33,244 nt of DNA from positions 1-33,244 of IMG/VR virus record IMGVR_UViG_3300030118_003075. One strand, written 5' to 3'. How positions within the stretch are numbered: the first letter of the stretch is position 1; every line of letters begins with the position of its first letter. The notes below the pieces were generated by a model that had not been told where the DNA came from, did no database searches, and saw only the letters and a list, made by a program, of their open reading frames with translations. The DNA is from a virus. Below are positions 23,479 through 31,849 of this stretch, in pieces. The translations under genes were made by a program, and so were the position numbers.

Positions 23479-24935
23479 TGGAAACATTAACAATTAAAAA
23501 AGTAAACGAAGTTTACATGACTATAGATTGTGATGGTGGTTCTTGTTGGGAACTACAAGATTACTTTACGTTCACTGTTCCTGGTATGCAATTTATGCCT
23601 GCAGTCAGAAATAAATTCTGGGACGGCAAGATAAGATTATTCAATGCACAAACAAAAAGAATTTATTCAGGTTTACTACATCATGTTCAAAAGTTTTGTG
23701 AAGAAAGAGATTACAATTTAGAAATAGATCCAGCTTATGCTGATGCTGAGTTTAGTATAGCAGAAGCAAAACAATTTACAAAAGGATTGAATCTACCTTT
23801 TGAAGTTAGAGATTATCAATTAGATGCATTTGCTCATGCAATAAAAAAGAAAAGAGCATTAATGTTATCACCAACAGCTAGTGGTAAATCATTGATCATA
23901 TATTTACTAGCAGAATATCTAAAAAGAAAAACATTAATTATAGTACCAACTATATCATTGGTACAGCAGATGGCAGGAGACTTCAAGTCATATGGTTATC
24001 AAGGTGAGCCTCATATGATAACTGCTGGTGTAGAAAAAGAAACAGATAATCCAATAATAATTAGTACATGGCAATCAATACATAAAATGCCAAAGAAATG
24101 GTTCGAGCAATTTGATTTAGTTATTGGAGACGAAGCTCATTTGTTTAAGAGTAAAAGTTTAACTTCAATAATGACTAAGACAGTAGGTACAGAATATAAA
24201 TTTGGTTTTACAGGTACACTTGATGGAACAGTTACACATAAATTAGTACTTGAAGGATTGTTTGGAGCAGTTGAAAAAGTAATTACTACTGATGAGCTTA
24301 TCAAAAAAGGAACGCTTGCAGAATTTAATGTCAAGTGTTTAGAATTACAATACCCAGATGAAATAAAAAAGCTGCATGCGAAAGATAAATACCAAGACGA
24401 AGTAGATTTTTTAGTAAGGAATGAATCAAGAAATAGGTTCTTAAAAAATTTAGCTATTAGTCTACAGGGCAATACATTATTGTTATATCAATTTGTTGAA
24501 AAGCATGGTAAGCCTCTATTCTTAGAAATAAAAAATGCTATTGATAGTTCGGTTGAAAAAGATCGACCTGTATTTTTTGTATCTGGAGAAGTTGATGGTG
24601 ACGCAAGAGAAGAGATAAGAGCATTGGTAGAACAGAATGACAATGCTATTATTGTTGCAAGTTTTGGAACATTTAGTACTGGAGTAAACATAAAGAGATT
24701 ACATAATATTATTTTCTCTTCTCCAAGTAAGTCAAGAATAAGAGTTTTACAAAGTATAGGTAGAGGATTGAGAAAAGGAGATAACAAAGAGAGTGCTACT
24801 CTTTTTGATGTTGCAGATAATCTTCAATGGAAATCTAAACTTAACTTTACTCTTCAACATTTTGCTGAAAGAATAAAAATGTATAATGAAGAAAAATTTA
24901 AGTATAAGATATATAAGGTAGCATTAAAAGAATGA
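23478..24935 (+). CDS. uvsW: helicase UvsW
   Basis: 485 residues (T4: about 500). N-terminal double-stranded DNA-binding part with FVRDYQ-type entry (FEVRDYQLDAF), then superfamily 2 motifs: Walker A SPTASGKS (Lys137), motif II GDEAH (Asp218-Glu219-Ala220-His221), motif III GFTGTLDG, and motif VI VLQSIGRGLRKGD. It unwinds R-loops and branched DNA and helps the switch from origin-dependent to recombination-dependent replication. It lies between uvsY and gp55, as in marine T4-like phages. No missing motif is seen. Confidence 0.95.
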   Translation: METLTIKKVNEVYMTIDCDGGSCWELQDYFTFTVPGMQFMPAVRNKFWDGKIRLFNAQTKRIYSGLLHHVQKFCEERDYNLEIDPAYADAEFSIAEAKQFTKGLNLPFEVRDYQLDAFAHAIKKKRALMLSPTASGKSLIIYLLAEYLKRKTLIIVPTISLVQQMAGDFKSYGYQGEPHMITAGVEKETDNPIIISTWQSIHKMPKKWFEQFDLVIGDEAHLFKSKSLTSIMTKTVGTEYKFGFTGTLDGTVTHKLVLEGLFGAVEKVITTDELIKKGTLAEFNVKCLELQYPDEIKKLHAKDKYQDEVDFLVRNESRNRFLKNLAISLQGNTLLLYQFVEKHGKPLFLEIKNAIDSSVEKDRPVFFVSGEVDGDAREEIRALVEQNDNAIIVASFGTFSTGVNIKRLHNIIFSSPSKSRIRVLQSIGRGLRKGDNKESATLFDVADNLQWKSKLNFTLQHFAERIKMYNEEKFKYKIYKVALKE

Positions 24936-25342
24936 AAGATCATATAGCAACAATCAAATTAATCTCTGGTGAAGAGTTAATCTCTCAAGTTGAAAAACAA
25001 TCTAATCCTTTACATATAAAATTAATTAATCCTGTATTAGTACATAAAACTAACACTGCCTTAGGTCCAGTATTGTCTGTTTCACATTGGCTAATGTTTA
25101 CAGAAGAGAATGAAATTGTACTTGAACGCAAGAATATCGTTGCCTTAAAGTTCGGAATAGAGGATAATACAATTCAACATTACCTTAACTTTACAAGAGA
25201 TAAAGGTGAAATAATTAACTTCAGAGGTTCTTCTAAGTTAGAAGACCTTGTGAGACAACTTGGAGAGAAAGCGTTAGGACATCGAGATGAATATGAAGAG
25301 TTCATAGAAGAACAAGATGTCGCTAATACTACTATACACTAA
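24932..25342 (+). CDS. conserved protein with possible LSm-like fold
   Basis: 136 residues, ATGA overlap with the end of uvsW. The start IATIKLISGEELISQVEKQ followed by LHIKLINPVLV has the alternation and the 'L-SGEEL' turn of Sm/LSm (Hfq-like) beta barrels, and is a type often seen in marine T4-like phages. Function is not known. Its fixed place next to the late sigma factor suggests a role in gene expression, but this is inference. The C-terminus is acidic and helical. The stop overlaps the gp55 start (TAATG). Confidence 0.55.
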   Translation: MKDHIATIKLISGEELISQVEKQSNPLHIKLINPVLVHKTNTALGPVLSVSHWLMFTEENEIVLERKNIVALKFGIEDNTIQHYLNFTRDKGEIINFRGSSKLEDLVRQLGEKALGHRDEYEEFIEEQDVANTTIH

Positions 25343-25902
25343 TGCCTAGAGCTAAATCAGAACACTACGTAGATAATAAAAGGTTATATGCAGAGATGGT
25401 TGAATATCTCAATGGAGTAAAAGAAGCTGAAGAATCAGATTCAACTCCACCTAGAATACCTGAATACATTGGAGAATGTTTGTTAAAAATCTCAACAAGA
25501 TTATCTACTAAACCAAACTTTATTAACTATACATATAGGGATGAAATGATCAGTGATGGTATTGAAAATTGTATCAATTATATTGGTAACTTCAATCCTG
25601 AAAAGTCAACTAATCCATTTGCATACTTTACTCAAATAATATACTATGCATTCTTAAGAAGAATACAAAGAGAAAAGAAACAATTGTACATTAAACATAA
25701 ATCTTTAGAAAGAAGTGTTGTGTTTGATGAACTTGCTACTACAGATGGCAATGGAGAAAGAGGTGATCAAGGTGCATATATTAATCTTGATACTCCTTAT
25801 ATGAATGACTTTGTTGCTAACTTTGAGAAGAAAGAAGAAGAGAAAAAGCAAGCAAGAAAGAAGAAAAAAGGTTTAGAGAATTTTGTTGAGGATGATAAAT
25901 GA
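25342..25902 (+). CDS. 55: late sigma factor gp55
   Basis: 186 residues (T4: 185). YVDNKRLYAEMVEYLNG at the start and the core IGECLLKISTRLSTKPNFINYTYRDEMISDGIENCINYIGNF, followed by NPFAYFTQIIYYAFLRRI, correspond in order to gp55, the minimal sigma factor that reads TATAAATA. The C-terminal third is rich in Lys/Glu (KKEEEKKQARKKKKG) as in other gp55, which ends in a sliding-clamp-binding tail. It is encoded next to the replication/recombination genes and is predicted to act on the six exact late promoters in this window. Confidence 0.95.
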   Translation: MPRAKSEHYVDNKRLYAEMVEYLNGVKEAEESDSTPPRIPEYIGECLLKISTRLSTKPNFINYTYRDEMISDGIENCINYIGNFNPEKSTNPFAYFTQIIYYAFLRRIQREKKQLYIKHKSLERSVVFDELATTDGNGERGDQGAYINLDTPYMNDFVANFEKKEEEKKQARKKKKGLENFVEDDK

Positions 25903-26969
25903 AGATAGCTTTAGTTACAGACCAACACTTTGGAGCAAGAAATGATTCAAAAAGAGTACACGACCACTTTCAAAAATTTTATGACGATATATTCTTTCCT
26001 GAAATCAAACGCAGGAATATTGATACTGTTATTAACCTTGGTGATACTTTCGATCGCAGAAAGTATATTTCTTTCACGTCTCTCAAACGAGCCAGGGAAA
26101 TGTTTTTCCAACCATTATATGACAACGGAATCAGGATGCACGTTATCGTCGGAAACCATGATAGCGTATACAAAAACACACTCGAGGTCAATAGTGTTGA
26201 TCTCTTAATGGAAGAGTTTACAAACATAACAACATACACAAGACCTAAAGTAATTGAAATAGACGGTACAGAGATCATGTTAGTACCATGGATCTGTCAA
26301 GACAATGAAGAAGAAACATTTGTAATGGCTGATAAGACATCAGCACAAATACTATTAGGTCATTTAGAACTATCTGGCTATCAAATGTACAAGGGTGGTT
26401 TCATTGATCATGGTATATCAGATCATTGGTTAAAGAAGTTTGATCTAGTATGTAGTGGACACTATCATCATAAAAGTACAACTGGTAATGTAAACTATCT
26501 TGGTTGTCCTTACGAAATGACTTGGAGTGATTATGATGATGTAAAAGGTTTTCATATCTTAGATACATTAACAAGAACATTAGAGTTCGTACCTAATCCT
26601 CATACACTCTTTCATAAAGTATGGTATGATGATACAGATTTAGATATGGCTGGACTGTTGCAACAAACAGAAAAGTTTGAAGACTTCAATGGTAAAAGTG
26701 TGAAAGTTATTATAAAGACTAAAGATAATCCTACATTGTTTGATATGTTTATAGAAAAACTAGAAAAAGTTGATCCATTAAACATACAAGTAGTACAAGA
26801 TCACTTACATTTAGATATGGAGGATGATGAAGATATTATAGATGAAGCAGAAGATACACTAACAATACTTAACACATATGTAGATAACTTAGAGATAAAG
26901 AATGATAGAGTTGATCTACAACAATTGTTGAGAAGTTTATATGACGAAGCATTAAGCATTAGCAACTAA
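25899..26969 (+). CDS. 47: recombination nuclease subunit gp47 (Mre11-like)
   Basis: 356 residues (T4: 339), ATGA overlap with gp55. The metallophosphoesterase motifs are complete: TDQHFG (Asp8, His10), NLGDTFDRR (Asp49), VGNHD (Asn86-His87-Asp88), then LLGHLEL and CSGHYHH. With gp46 it forms the Mre11/Rad50-type complex that processes DNA ends and degrades host DNA. The first 300 bases use more C- and G-ending codons (for example 25 of 60 bases are G/C at 26041-26100) than the rest of the gene. Confidence 0.95.
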   Translation: MKIALVTDQHFGARNDSKRVHDHFQKFYDDIFFPEIKRRNIDTVINLGDTFDRRKYISFTSLKRAREMFFQPLYDNGIRMHVIVGNHDSVYKNTLEVNSVDLLMEEFTNITTYTRPKVIEIDGTEIMLVPWICQDNEEETFVMADKTSAQILLGHLELSGYQMYKGGFIDHGISDHWLKKFDLVCSGHYHHKSTTGNVNYLGCPYEMTWSDYDDVKGFHILDTLTRTLEFVPNPHTLFHKVWYDDTDLDMAGLLQQTEKFEDFNGKSVKVIIKTKDNPTLFDMFIEKLEKVDPLNIQVVQDHLHLDMEDDEDIIDEAEDTLTILNTYVDNLEIKNDRVDLQQLLRSLYDEALSISN

Positions 26970-26975
26970 TATATT

Positions 26976-28691
26976 ATGATTACATTTGAGAAGATTAGAT
27001 TCAAAAACTTTCTGTCATATGGCAATAGCTGGACAGAAATAGACTTAAACAAACATAAAGATACATTAATCATAGGAGAGAATGGAGCAGGTAAGTCTAC
27101 ATTCTTAGATGCATTATCTTATGCATTGTACATGAAACCTTTTAGAAAGGTAAACAATCCACAACTTGTAAACAGTATTAATAAGAAACATTTGTATGTA
27201 GAAGTAGAATTCAAAGTGGGTGGTAATCATTACAAAGTAGGAAGAGGCCATGCACCGAGAAAATTTGAAGTGTATCAAAATGGTGAACTACTTAACCAAG
27301 AAGCACATACAAAAGATTATCAAAAGATATTAGAACAACAGATACTAAAAATGAACTACAAATCTTTTACACAGATTGTAGTATTAGGATCGAGAAACTT
27401 TGTTCCATTCATGCAATTGAATGCTACAGATAGAAGAACAGTTATAGAAGACTTATTAGATATACAAATCTTTAGTGTGATGGCTGGTATACTAAAAGAT
27501 AAACTAGCAGAGAATACAAAAGACCTTACACAGATAGAGTATGAGGTAAATCTAATAAATGAAAAGATAGAAGTACAGCAAGAATATATTGATAAAGTAA
27601 ACCAAGATAAAGAAGATGTAATTCTCAAAATCCAGAATCAGATAAATGAGAAGACAGTAGAAGTAGAAAACCTTGTTGAAGAACAAGATAACTTGTTAGA
27701 GCAAGCAAAACTATTAGCAGAGCAAGCAGATCCACTAGAATCTGTTTCAGCTAAGATTCAACAATATCTTGCTTTAGAAAATCAAATAGAAAGTAAATTA
27801 ACAAAGCTCAAGAAGCAATTGAAGTTCTATGAAGAGAATGATCATTGTGATACTTGTGGACAGGAGATAGAACATGAATTTAAAAAGTCGCAAATCGAAT
27901 CGTCAAATTCGGCTATCTCCGAAACAGTGGGCGGCCTTAAGCAGCTCGAACAAGAAATTACTAAGAGCTCATCTCGAGTCGAGAAACTTAGATCCCTTAA
28001 AGAAGAAGCAGATGAACTTAAAACCACAGCCTCGAATAAGGGAAGCACTGCAGCAGCAATTGAAGAAATCATTGAAAGCCTACAAAATGAATTGGATGAA
28101 GTTCAAGTCCAAGCTGGTGAAGATGGTAAAGCTAGAACAAAGTTAAACGAATTACAAACTAGTCTTGATGATATCAATATTAGAAAGACAGACTTAAGAC
28201 GTAAAGCATCTATATACAACACAGCACAGATTCTGTTAAAAGATACTGGTATCAAGTCAAGGATTATAAAACAATATGTTCCTGTAATAAACAAGTTGAT
28301 TAACAAGTATCTGGCAGCAATGGAATTCTTTGTAGACTTTAACTTAGATGAAGACTTCAAAGAAACTATTAGATCAAGACATAGAGACGACTTTGTATAT
28401 TCATCTTTCTCAGAAGGTGAGAAAATGAGAATTGACTTATCATTATTGTTTACTTGGAGAGCAATAGCTAAGTTAAAGAATAGTGCAAGTACAAATATAT
28501 TGATTATGGATGAGATATTTGATAGTAGTTTAGATAGTCAAGGAACAGATGAGTTCTTAAAGATTATAAAAGAGTTGACTTCTGATACGAATATCATTAT
28601 AATAAGCCACAAGACAGATCAGCTGTTGGATAAGTTTAGTAATGTAATTAAGTTTGAGAAGTACAAGAACTTCTCTAGGATAGCAGGATGA
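26976..28691 (+). CDS. 46: recombination nuclease subunit gp46 (Rad50-like)
   Basis: 571 residues (T4: 560). Walker A GENGAGKST (Lys40), a long coiled coil interrupted by a zinc hook CDTCGQ (Cys291, Cys294), the signature SSFSEGEKMRIDLS, and Walker B LIMDEIFD (Asp512, Glu513). It is the SMC-like ATPase partner of gp47. It begins six bases after gp47. About 150 bases after the hook (27886-28035) are distinctly richer in G/C (29 of 60 at 27901-27960) than the surroundings. A near-perfect sigma-70 promoter is embedded near its 3' end. Confidence 0.95.
   Translation: MITFEKIRFKNFLSYGNSWTEIDLNKHKDTLIIGENGAGKSTFLDALSYALYMKPFRKVNNPQLVNSINKKHLYVEVEFKVGGNHYKVGRGHAPRKFEVYQNGELLNQEAHTKDYQKILEQQILKMNYKSFTQIVVLGSRNFVPFMQLNATDRRTVIEDLLDIQIFSVMAGILKDKLAENTKDLTQIEYEVNLINEKIEVQQEYIDKVNQDKEDVILKIQNQINEKTVEVENLVEEQDNLLEQAKLLAEQADPLESVSAKIQQYLALENQIESKLTKLKKQLKFYEENDHCDTCGQEIEHEFKKSQIESSNSAISETVGGLKQLEQEITKSSSRVEKLRSLKEEADELKTTASNKGSTAAAIEEIIESLQNELDEVQVQAGEDGKARTKLNELQTSLDDINIRKTDLRRKASIYNTAQILLKDTGIKSRIIKQYVPVINKLINKYLAAMEFFVDFNLDEDFKETIRSRHRDDFVYSSFSEGEKMRIDLSLLFTWRAIAKLKNSASTNILIMDEIFDSSLDSQGTDEFLKIIKELTSDTNIIIISHKTDQLLDKFSNVIKFEKYKNFSRIAG
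28575..28603 (+). promoter_or_regulatory. sigma-70 promoter inside gp46, upstream of def
   Basis: TTGACT (28575-28580), 17-base spacer, TATAAT (28598-28603). Both boxes are at or one base from consensus. Transcription would begin near 28610, about 80 bases before the peptide deformylase ATG, providing an early promoter for the metabolic cluster independent of gp46/47. Confidence 0.75.
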
Positions 28692-29260
28692 CAGAAAAGA
28701 AATTTGAAAAGAAGTATAATTTGATAGATGCTAAAGATCCATTACTTTGGGAAAAGTTACCAAGATTTGATATAAACAATCCGCCTGAGGGTGTTGATCC
28801 AGTAGAACTTGGTAAAGATTTATTAGCTCACATGAGGTACTTTGGTGGTATAGGATTGTCTGCAAACCAGTTAGGATTGCCTTATAGAGTATTTGTTATG
28901 GAAGGTGATCCTGGATTTGTATGTTTCAATCCAACAATTACAGCTTATGCAGGTGAGTTAGTAAATTTAGATGAGGGTTGTTTATCATATCCTGGCCTGT
29001 ATGTTAAAAAGAAAAGACGAGGATTGATAAGAGTTAGGTTTCAAGATCCATATGGCAATCCTTGTGTCAAGAAGTTTTCAGGAATGTCTGCGAGAATATT
29101 TCAACACGAAATGGAACATATGGAAGGTGAAAATTTCTTAGAAGGAGTTAGTAGATTAGCTTTAGATAATGCAAGAAGGAAACAAAGAAACTTGTTAAGA
29201 AGAGTAAAAAGAGAAACAGAAGGAAGATCAAAACACGGAACAGGTAAAAGAAGAGGATGA
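28688..29260 (+). CDS. def: peptide deformylase
   Basis: 190 residues, ATGA overlap with gp46. All three family motifs are present: motif I GIGLSANQLG, motif II EGCLSYPG (metal ligand Cys98), motif III QHEMEHMEG (His140 and His144 as ligands, Glu141 catalytic). The canonical HEFDH core reads HEMEH here, a conservative change. The enzyme removes the N-formyl group from new proteins. The C-terminus carries a basic tail of about 40 residues (RKQRNLLRRVKRE, then KHGTGKRRG) that could bind ribosome or RNA. Phage deformylases occur in marine T4-like phages and are thought to help host or phage protein turnover during infection. Confidence 0.92.
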   Translation: MTEKKFEKKYNLIDAKDPLLWEKLPRFDINNPPEGVDPVELGKDLLAHMRYFGGIGLSANQLGLPYRVFVMEGDPGFVCFNPTITAYAGELVNLDEGCLSYPGLYVKKKRRGLIRVRFQDPYGNPCVKKFSGMSARIFQHEMEHMEGENFLEGVSRLALDNARRKQRNLLRRVKRETEGRSKHGTGKRRG

Positions 29261-29784
29261 AAATAAATCTAATCTATGGAACAGAGACAGGTTTCACCAA
29301 GTCTATTGGTGAAGATATATTAAGACTATGGGAAGTTGCTGGACATGAGACTAGATTAATAAAAGTAGATGAAGCTGCAACAGAAGACTGGAGAGCCGAC
29401 TTATTGATTATGGGTGCACCTACTTGGTGTGAACCTAGATTAGATACATTTGGTGAGTATAGTGATGATTGGAATGAAACAGACTTATCTAAAATAGACT
29501 TCAAAGATCAAACAGTAGCTTTGTTTGGTTTAGGTGATCAAGTAGGTTATGGAAATAACTTTGTAGATGCCTTAGGTATGATGTCTGAACCAGTACTTAA
29601 GGGTGGTGGTAAACTTATAGGTAAAGTACCTACAAAGCTATACAACTACGAACTATCTCAAGGAGAAGATGGTGAAGGAAACTTTTGGGGACTACCAATA
29701 GATGAAGATAATGAACCTACTATGTCTCCACAAAGAATAATGGACTGGGTAGAACAACTAAAGAAGGAATTAAATGTCGAATAA
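29257..29784 (+). CDS. flavodoxin
   Basis: 175 residues, of the long-chain flavodoxin length. The FMN phosphate loop TETGFT (residues 9-14), the isoalloxazine loop GAPTWCEPRLDTFGEYSDDW and the LFGLGDQVGYGNNFVDALG segment are all present in family order. Flavodoxin is a one-electron carrier that replaces ferredoxin under low iron and reduces the cluster of radical-SAM enzymes in many bacteria. It overlaps the def stop (ATGA) and the queE start by 11 bases, so it is probably translated with queE and may serve that enzyme directly. No signal peptide, so cytoplasmic. Confidence 0.93.
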   Translation: MKINLIYGTETGFTKSIGEDILRLWEVAGHETRLIKVDEAATEDWRADLLIMGAPTWCEPRLDTFGEYSDDWNETDLSKIDFKDQTVALFGLGDQVGYGNNFVDALGMMSEPVLKGGGKLIGKVPTKLYNYELSQGEDGEGNFWGLPIDEDNEPTMSPQRIMDWVEQLKKELNVE

Positions 29785-30649
29785 CGTATACGCATATTCA
29801 GAAATATTTGACTCAATACAAGGTGAGGGTGAGTACACTGGGTATCCTACTGCGTGGTTAAGATTCTATCTTTGTAATCTACAATGTAATGGTTTTAGTC
29901 AAGATGATCCAACAGATCCAAGTACATACAAACTACCATACAAAGACTTTGATCTTATAGAAGTAAACAGATTAGAAGAACTACCTGTATGGGAATATGG
30001 CTGTGATAGTTCATACTCTTGGTCTAAGAAGTTCAAACACTTACAGCATAAGTTTACATCAAGAGAGATAGCTGATAAGATTAGAAAAGAGTTTACTAAT
30101 GAGCACAATAAAGGTAAGTGGCTCAATAGACATATGTGTTTCACTGGTGGTGAGCCTTTGATGAAACATGCACAGTTATGTACAATGGAAGTTATGCAAC
30201 ACTATATGAATGATGGTGACTATCCTAAGTTTGTAACATATGAAACTAATGGTACACAAATGCCTAGACCAGAGTTTATTGATTTCTGGAAAGAGTATGA
30301 TGGAGAGTTAATGATATCATGTAGTCCTAAATTGTTTACTGTAGCAGGTGAGACTACTAAGAGAGCTATAAGACCAGAAGTAGTAGCTAGGTATATGGAG
30401 TTTGCAGATAGAGGTTATCTTAAGTTCGTTGTAACTGGTGAACCAAGAGCTTGGGAAGAGTTAGATGTGACAATAGAAAAGTTTAGAGAAGCTGGAGTCG
30501 ATTGGCCTATATGGATTATGCCAAGTGGTGCTACAGTAGAAGGTCAACAAGTACATGATGGTGATGTTGCTAAGATGGCTTTCCAAAGAGGATATAATGT
30601 AAGTGCAAGGGTGCACACATACTTGTGGGGGAATTTGATAGGTGTTTAG
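29774..30649 (+). CDS. queE: 7-carboxy-7-deazaguanine synthase QueE (radical SAM)
   Basis: 291 residues. IFDSIQGEGEYTGYPTAWLRF is the QueE start, and FTGGEPLM is the radical-SAM GGEP strand. The third and later segments (TYETNGTQMP, ISCSPKL, YLKFVV) are also family features. The SAM-cluster motif is unusual: Cys34-x3-Cys38 is present, but the normal third cysteine position is Phe41, and the next candidate is Cys77 in YGCDSSYSW. The 38 residues between hold a Pro/Asp/Thr-rich insert. QueE converts 6-carboxytetrahydropterin into 7-carboxy-7-deazaguanine. The gene overlaps flavodoxin. Activity depends on Cys77 completing the cluster. Confidence 0.92.
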   Translation: MSNNVYAYSEIFDSIQGEGEYTGYPTAWLRFYLCNLQCNGFSQDDPTDPSTYKLPYKDFDLIEVNRLEELPVWEYGCDSSYSWSKKFKHLQHKFTSREIADKIRKEFTNEHNKGKWLNRHMCFTGGEPLMKHAQLCTMEVMQHYMNDGDYPKFVTYETNGTQMPRPEFIDFWKEYDGELMISCSPKLFTVAGETTKRAIRPEVVARYMEFADRGYLKFVVTGEPRAWEELDVTIEKFREAGVDWPIWIMPSGATVEGQQVHDGDVAKMAFQRGYNVSARVHTYLWGNLIGV

Positions 30650-31220
30650 TCCAATAATGTTATGTGGTACATTCAAAACTACAATAGATGTAGACAATGA
30701 TCAAATCAATGAAGATGTTTTGAAAAGAAAAAATATGAAACTTTCTGATGATCCAGGCAATACATTTCAAGAAGATAGTTTTTATCCATCAACAGAAGCA
30801 TGTAACGATTTGATTGAAAAAGTAGATAATGTTATACAAAAAGAAATAAATCCATACTTTAAATCTTATAACAAATGGGCACATATATTAGAACCTAATG
30901 AACAAACAATGATTCATACTCATGATAGTCCAGGTAGTCCTCCTCATTTATCTTGGGTATATTATTCAAAAACCGATGACAATTGTGGAAATATAGTATG
31001 GCAAAGTACTATACACAATAGATTTTTCTCAATAGAAGAAACACCAAAAGTTGGAATGCTAATTATCTTTCCTAATTGGATGCCACACTTCACTAAAAAG
31101 AACAACAGCAATAATATTAGAATAAGCATAAGCGGAAACGCAAAGCCTGATGAAAAGGATTACAATGCTGTTGGAACTAATCCAGGAGGGCTTTTTAATA
31201 TAGTAGGAGTTACACAATAA
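30642..31220 (+). CDS. 2OG-Fe(II) oxygenase-like protein
   Basis: 192 residues from GTG 30642, overlapping the queE stop by eight bases; ATG 30657 is the alternative start and would give 187 residues. The second half has the pattern of the putative 2OG-Fe(II) oxygenase family PF13759: MIHTHDSPGS (His92, His94), HLSWVYYSK, GNIVW, then GMLIIFPNWMPHF (His149) and NIRISISGN (Arg160). These suit iron and 2-oxoglutarate binding. Substrate is unknown; members are common in marine T4-like phages and are sometimes near DNA-modification genes. The N-terminal third has no recognised motif. Confidence 0.7.
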   Translation: MFSPIMLCGTFKTTIDVDNDQINEDVLKRKNMKLSDDPGNTFQEDSFYPSTEACNDLIEKVDNVIQKEINPYFKSYNKWAHILEPNEQTMIHTHDSPGSPPHLSWVYYSKTDDNCGNIVWQSTIHNRFFSIEETPKVGMLIIFPNWMPHFTKKNNSNNIRISISGNAKPDEKDYNAVGTNPGGLFNIVGVTQ

Positions 31221-31432
31221 TGCCAGTGAAGTTAAAACCAAGTGTTGTGAAGATAGATAGAGCAACAAAAAAGAAGTCAATAGAGCATACATATGCTAAG
31301 ACTCAATCAAAAGAAGAATTAGTTAAAATGTTAAATCATGAATACACAAGACCAAAAGTAAAACAAAAAATTAGAAATGAACTAGTGAGAAGAGGTTATA
31401 AAATTGTATACGTCAATAAAGAAGTTCTCTGA
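31220..31432 (+). CDS. small basic conserved phage protein, unknown
   Basis: 70 residues, ATG overlapping the upstream TAA, AGGAG about ten bases before. It is strongly basic (KKSIEHTYAKTQSKEELVKML, then KQKIRNELVRRGYKIVYV). The MPVKLKPS start and the KVKQKIRNELVRRG helix recur, as I recall, in small proteins of marine T4-like phages. It may bind nucleic acid, judged only by charge. The last 29 bases overlap the acetyltransferase gene in another frame. Confidence 0.6.
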   Translation: MPVKLKPSVVKIDRATKKKSIEHTYAKTQSKEELVKMLNHEYTRPKVKQKIRNELVRRGYKIVYVNKEVL

Positions 31433-31847
31433 GTTGACCACAAATGAATTATATGATATACTGCAACTTAGAAATAAATGTTTTATAGTAGATCAACAAG
31501 TTGCATATCAAGATTTAGACAACTATGATAAAGAAAGCTATCATTTTATTATATATGATGGTGGCAGTAGTAGCTTGGCTGCTTACGCAAGGGTCATAAA
31601 ACCAAACATAAGATTTGAAGAACCTTCCTTAGGAAGAGTTTGCATAGACAAACAATATAGAGATGGAACATACTTGAATGAGATATACAAAGAAGTAATT
31701 AGGTGGGGTGATTTTCTTGGATATAAAGTTTGGAGAGCAATACTACAAAAAGAATATTGGTCAATATGGAAACGAAAAGGTTGGGAAATAGATAAAGAAA
31801 TTATTGAAGATGGAGTCGAAAGTTATGAAGTTATTCTTAGGAGGTAA
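31404..31847 (+). CDS. GNAT acetyltransferase, ElaA-like
   Basis: 147 residues from TTG 31404 (an upstream TAA in frame excludes a longer form and no ATG lies near). ILQLRNKCFIVDQQVAYQDLDNYDKESYHF is the ElaA-type N-terminus (LQLR--VFVVEQ--PYQD-D), followed by the core strand AAYARVIKP and the CoA-binding region LGRVCIDKQYRDGTYLNEIY. It is a probable acetyl-CoA N-acyltransferase of unknown substrate. GAAGAGG lies about eight bases before the TTG. It has a candidate sigma-70 promoter within its first 60 bases. The queD GTG starts two bases after its stop. Confidence 0.75.
   Translation: MYTSIKKFSELTTNELYDILQLRNKCFIVDQQVAYQDLDNYDKESYHFIIYDGGSSSLAAYARVIKPNIRFEEPSLGRVCIDKQYRDGTYLNEIYKEVIRWGDFLGYKVWRAILQKEYWSIWKRKGWEIDKEIIEDGVESYEVILRR
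31434..31462 (+). promoter_or_regulatory. candidate sigma-70 promoter inside the acetyltransferase gene
   Basis: TTGACC (31434-31439), 17-base spacer, TATACT (31457-31462). Less perfect than the other four early promoters but with the same spacer length. It would drive queD and folE2. A chance match in AT-rich DNA is possible. Confidence 0.4.
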
Positions 31848-31849
31848 AG

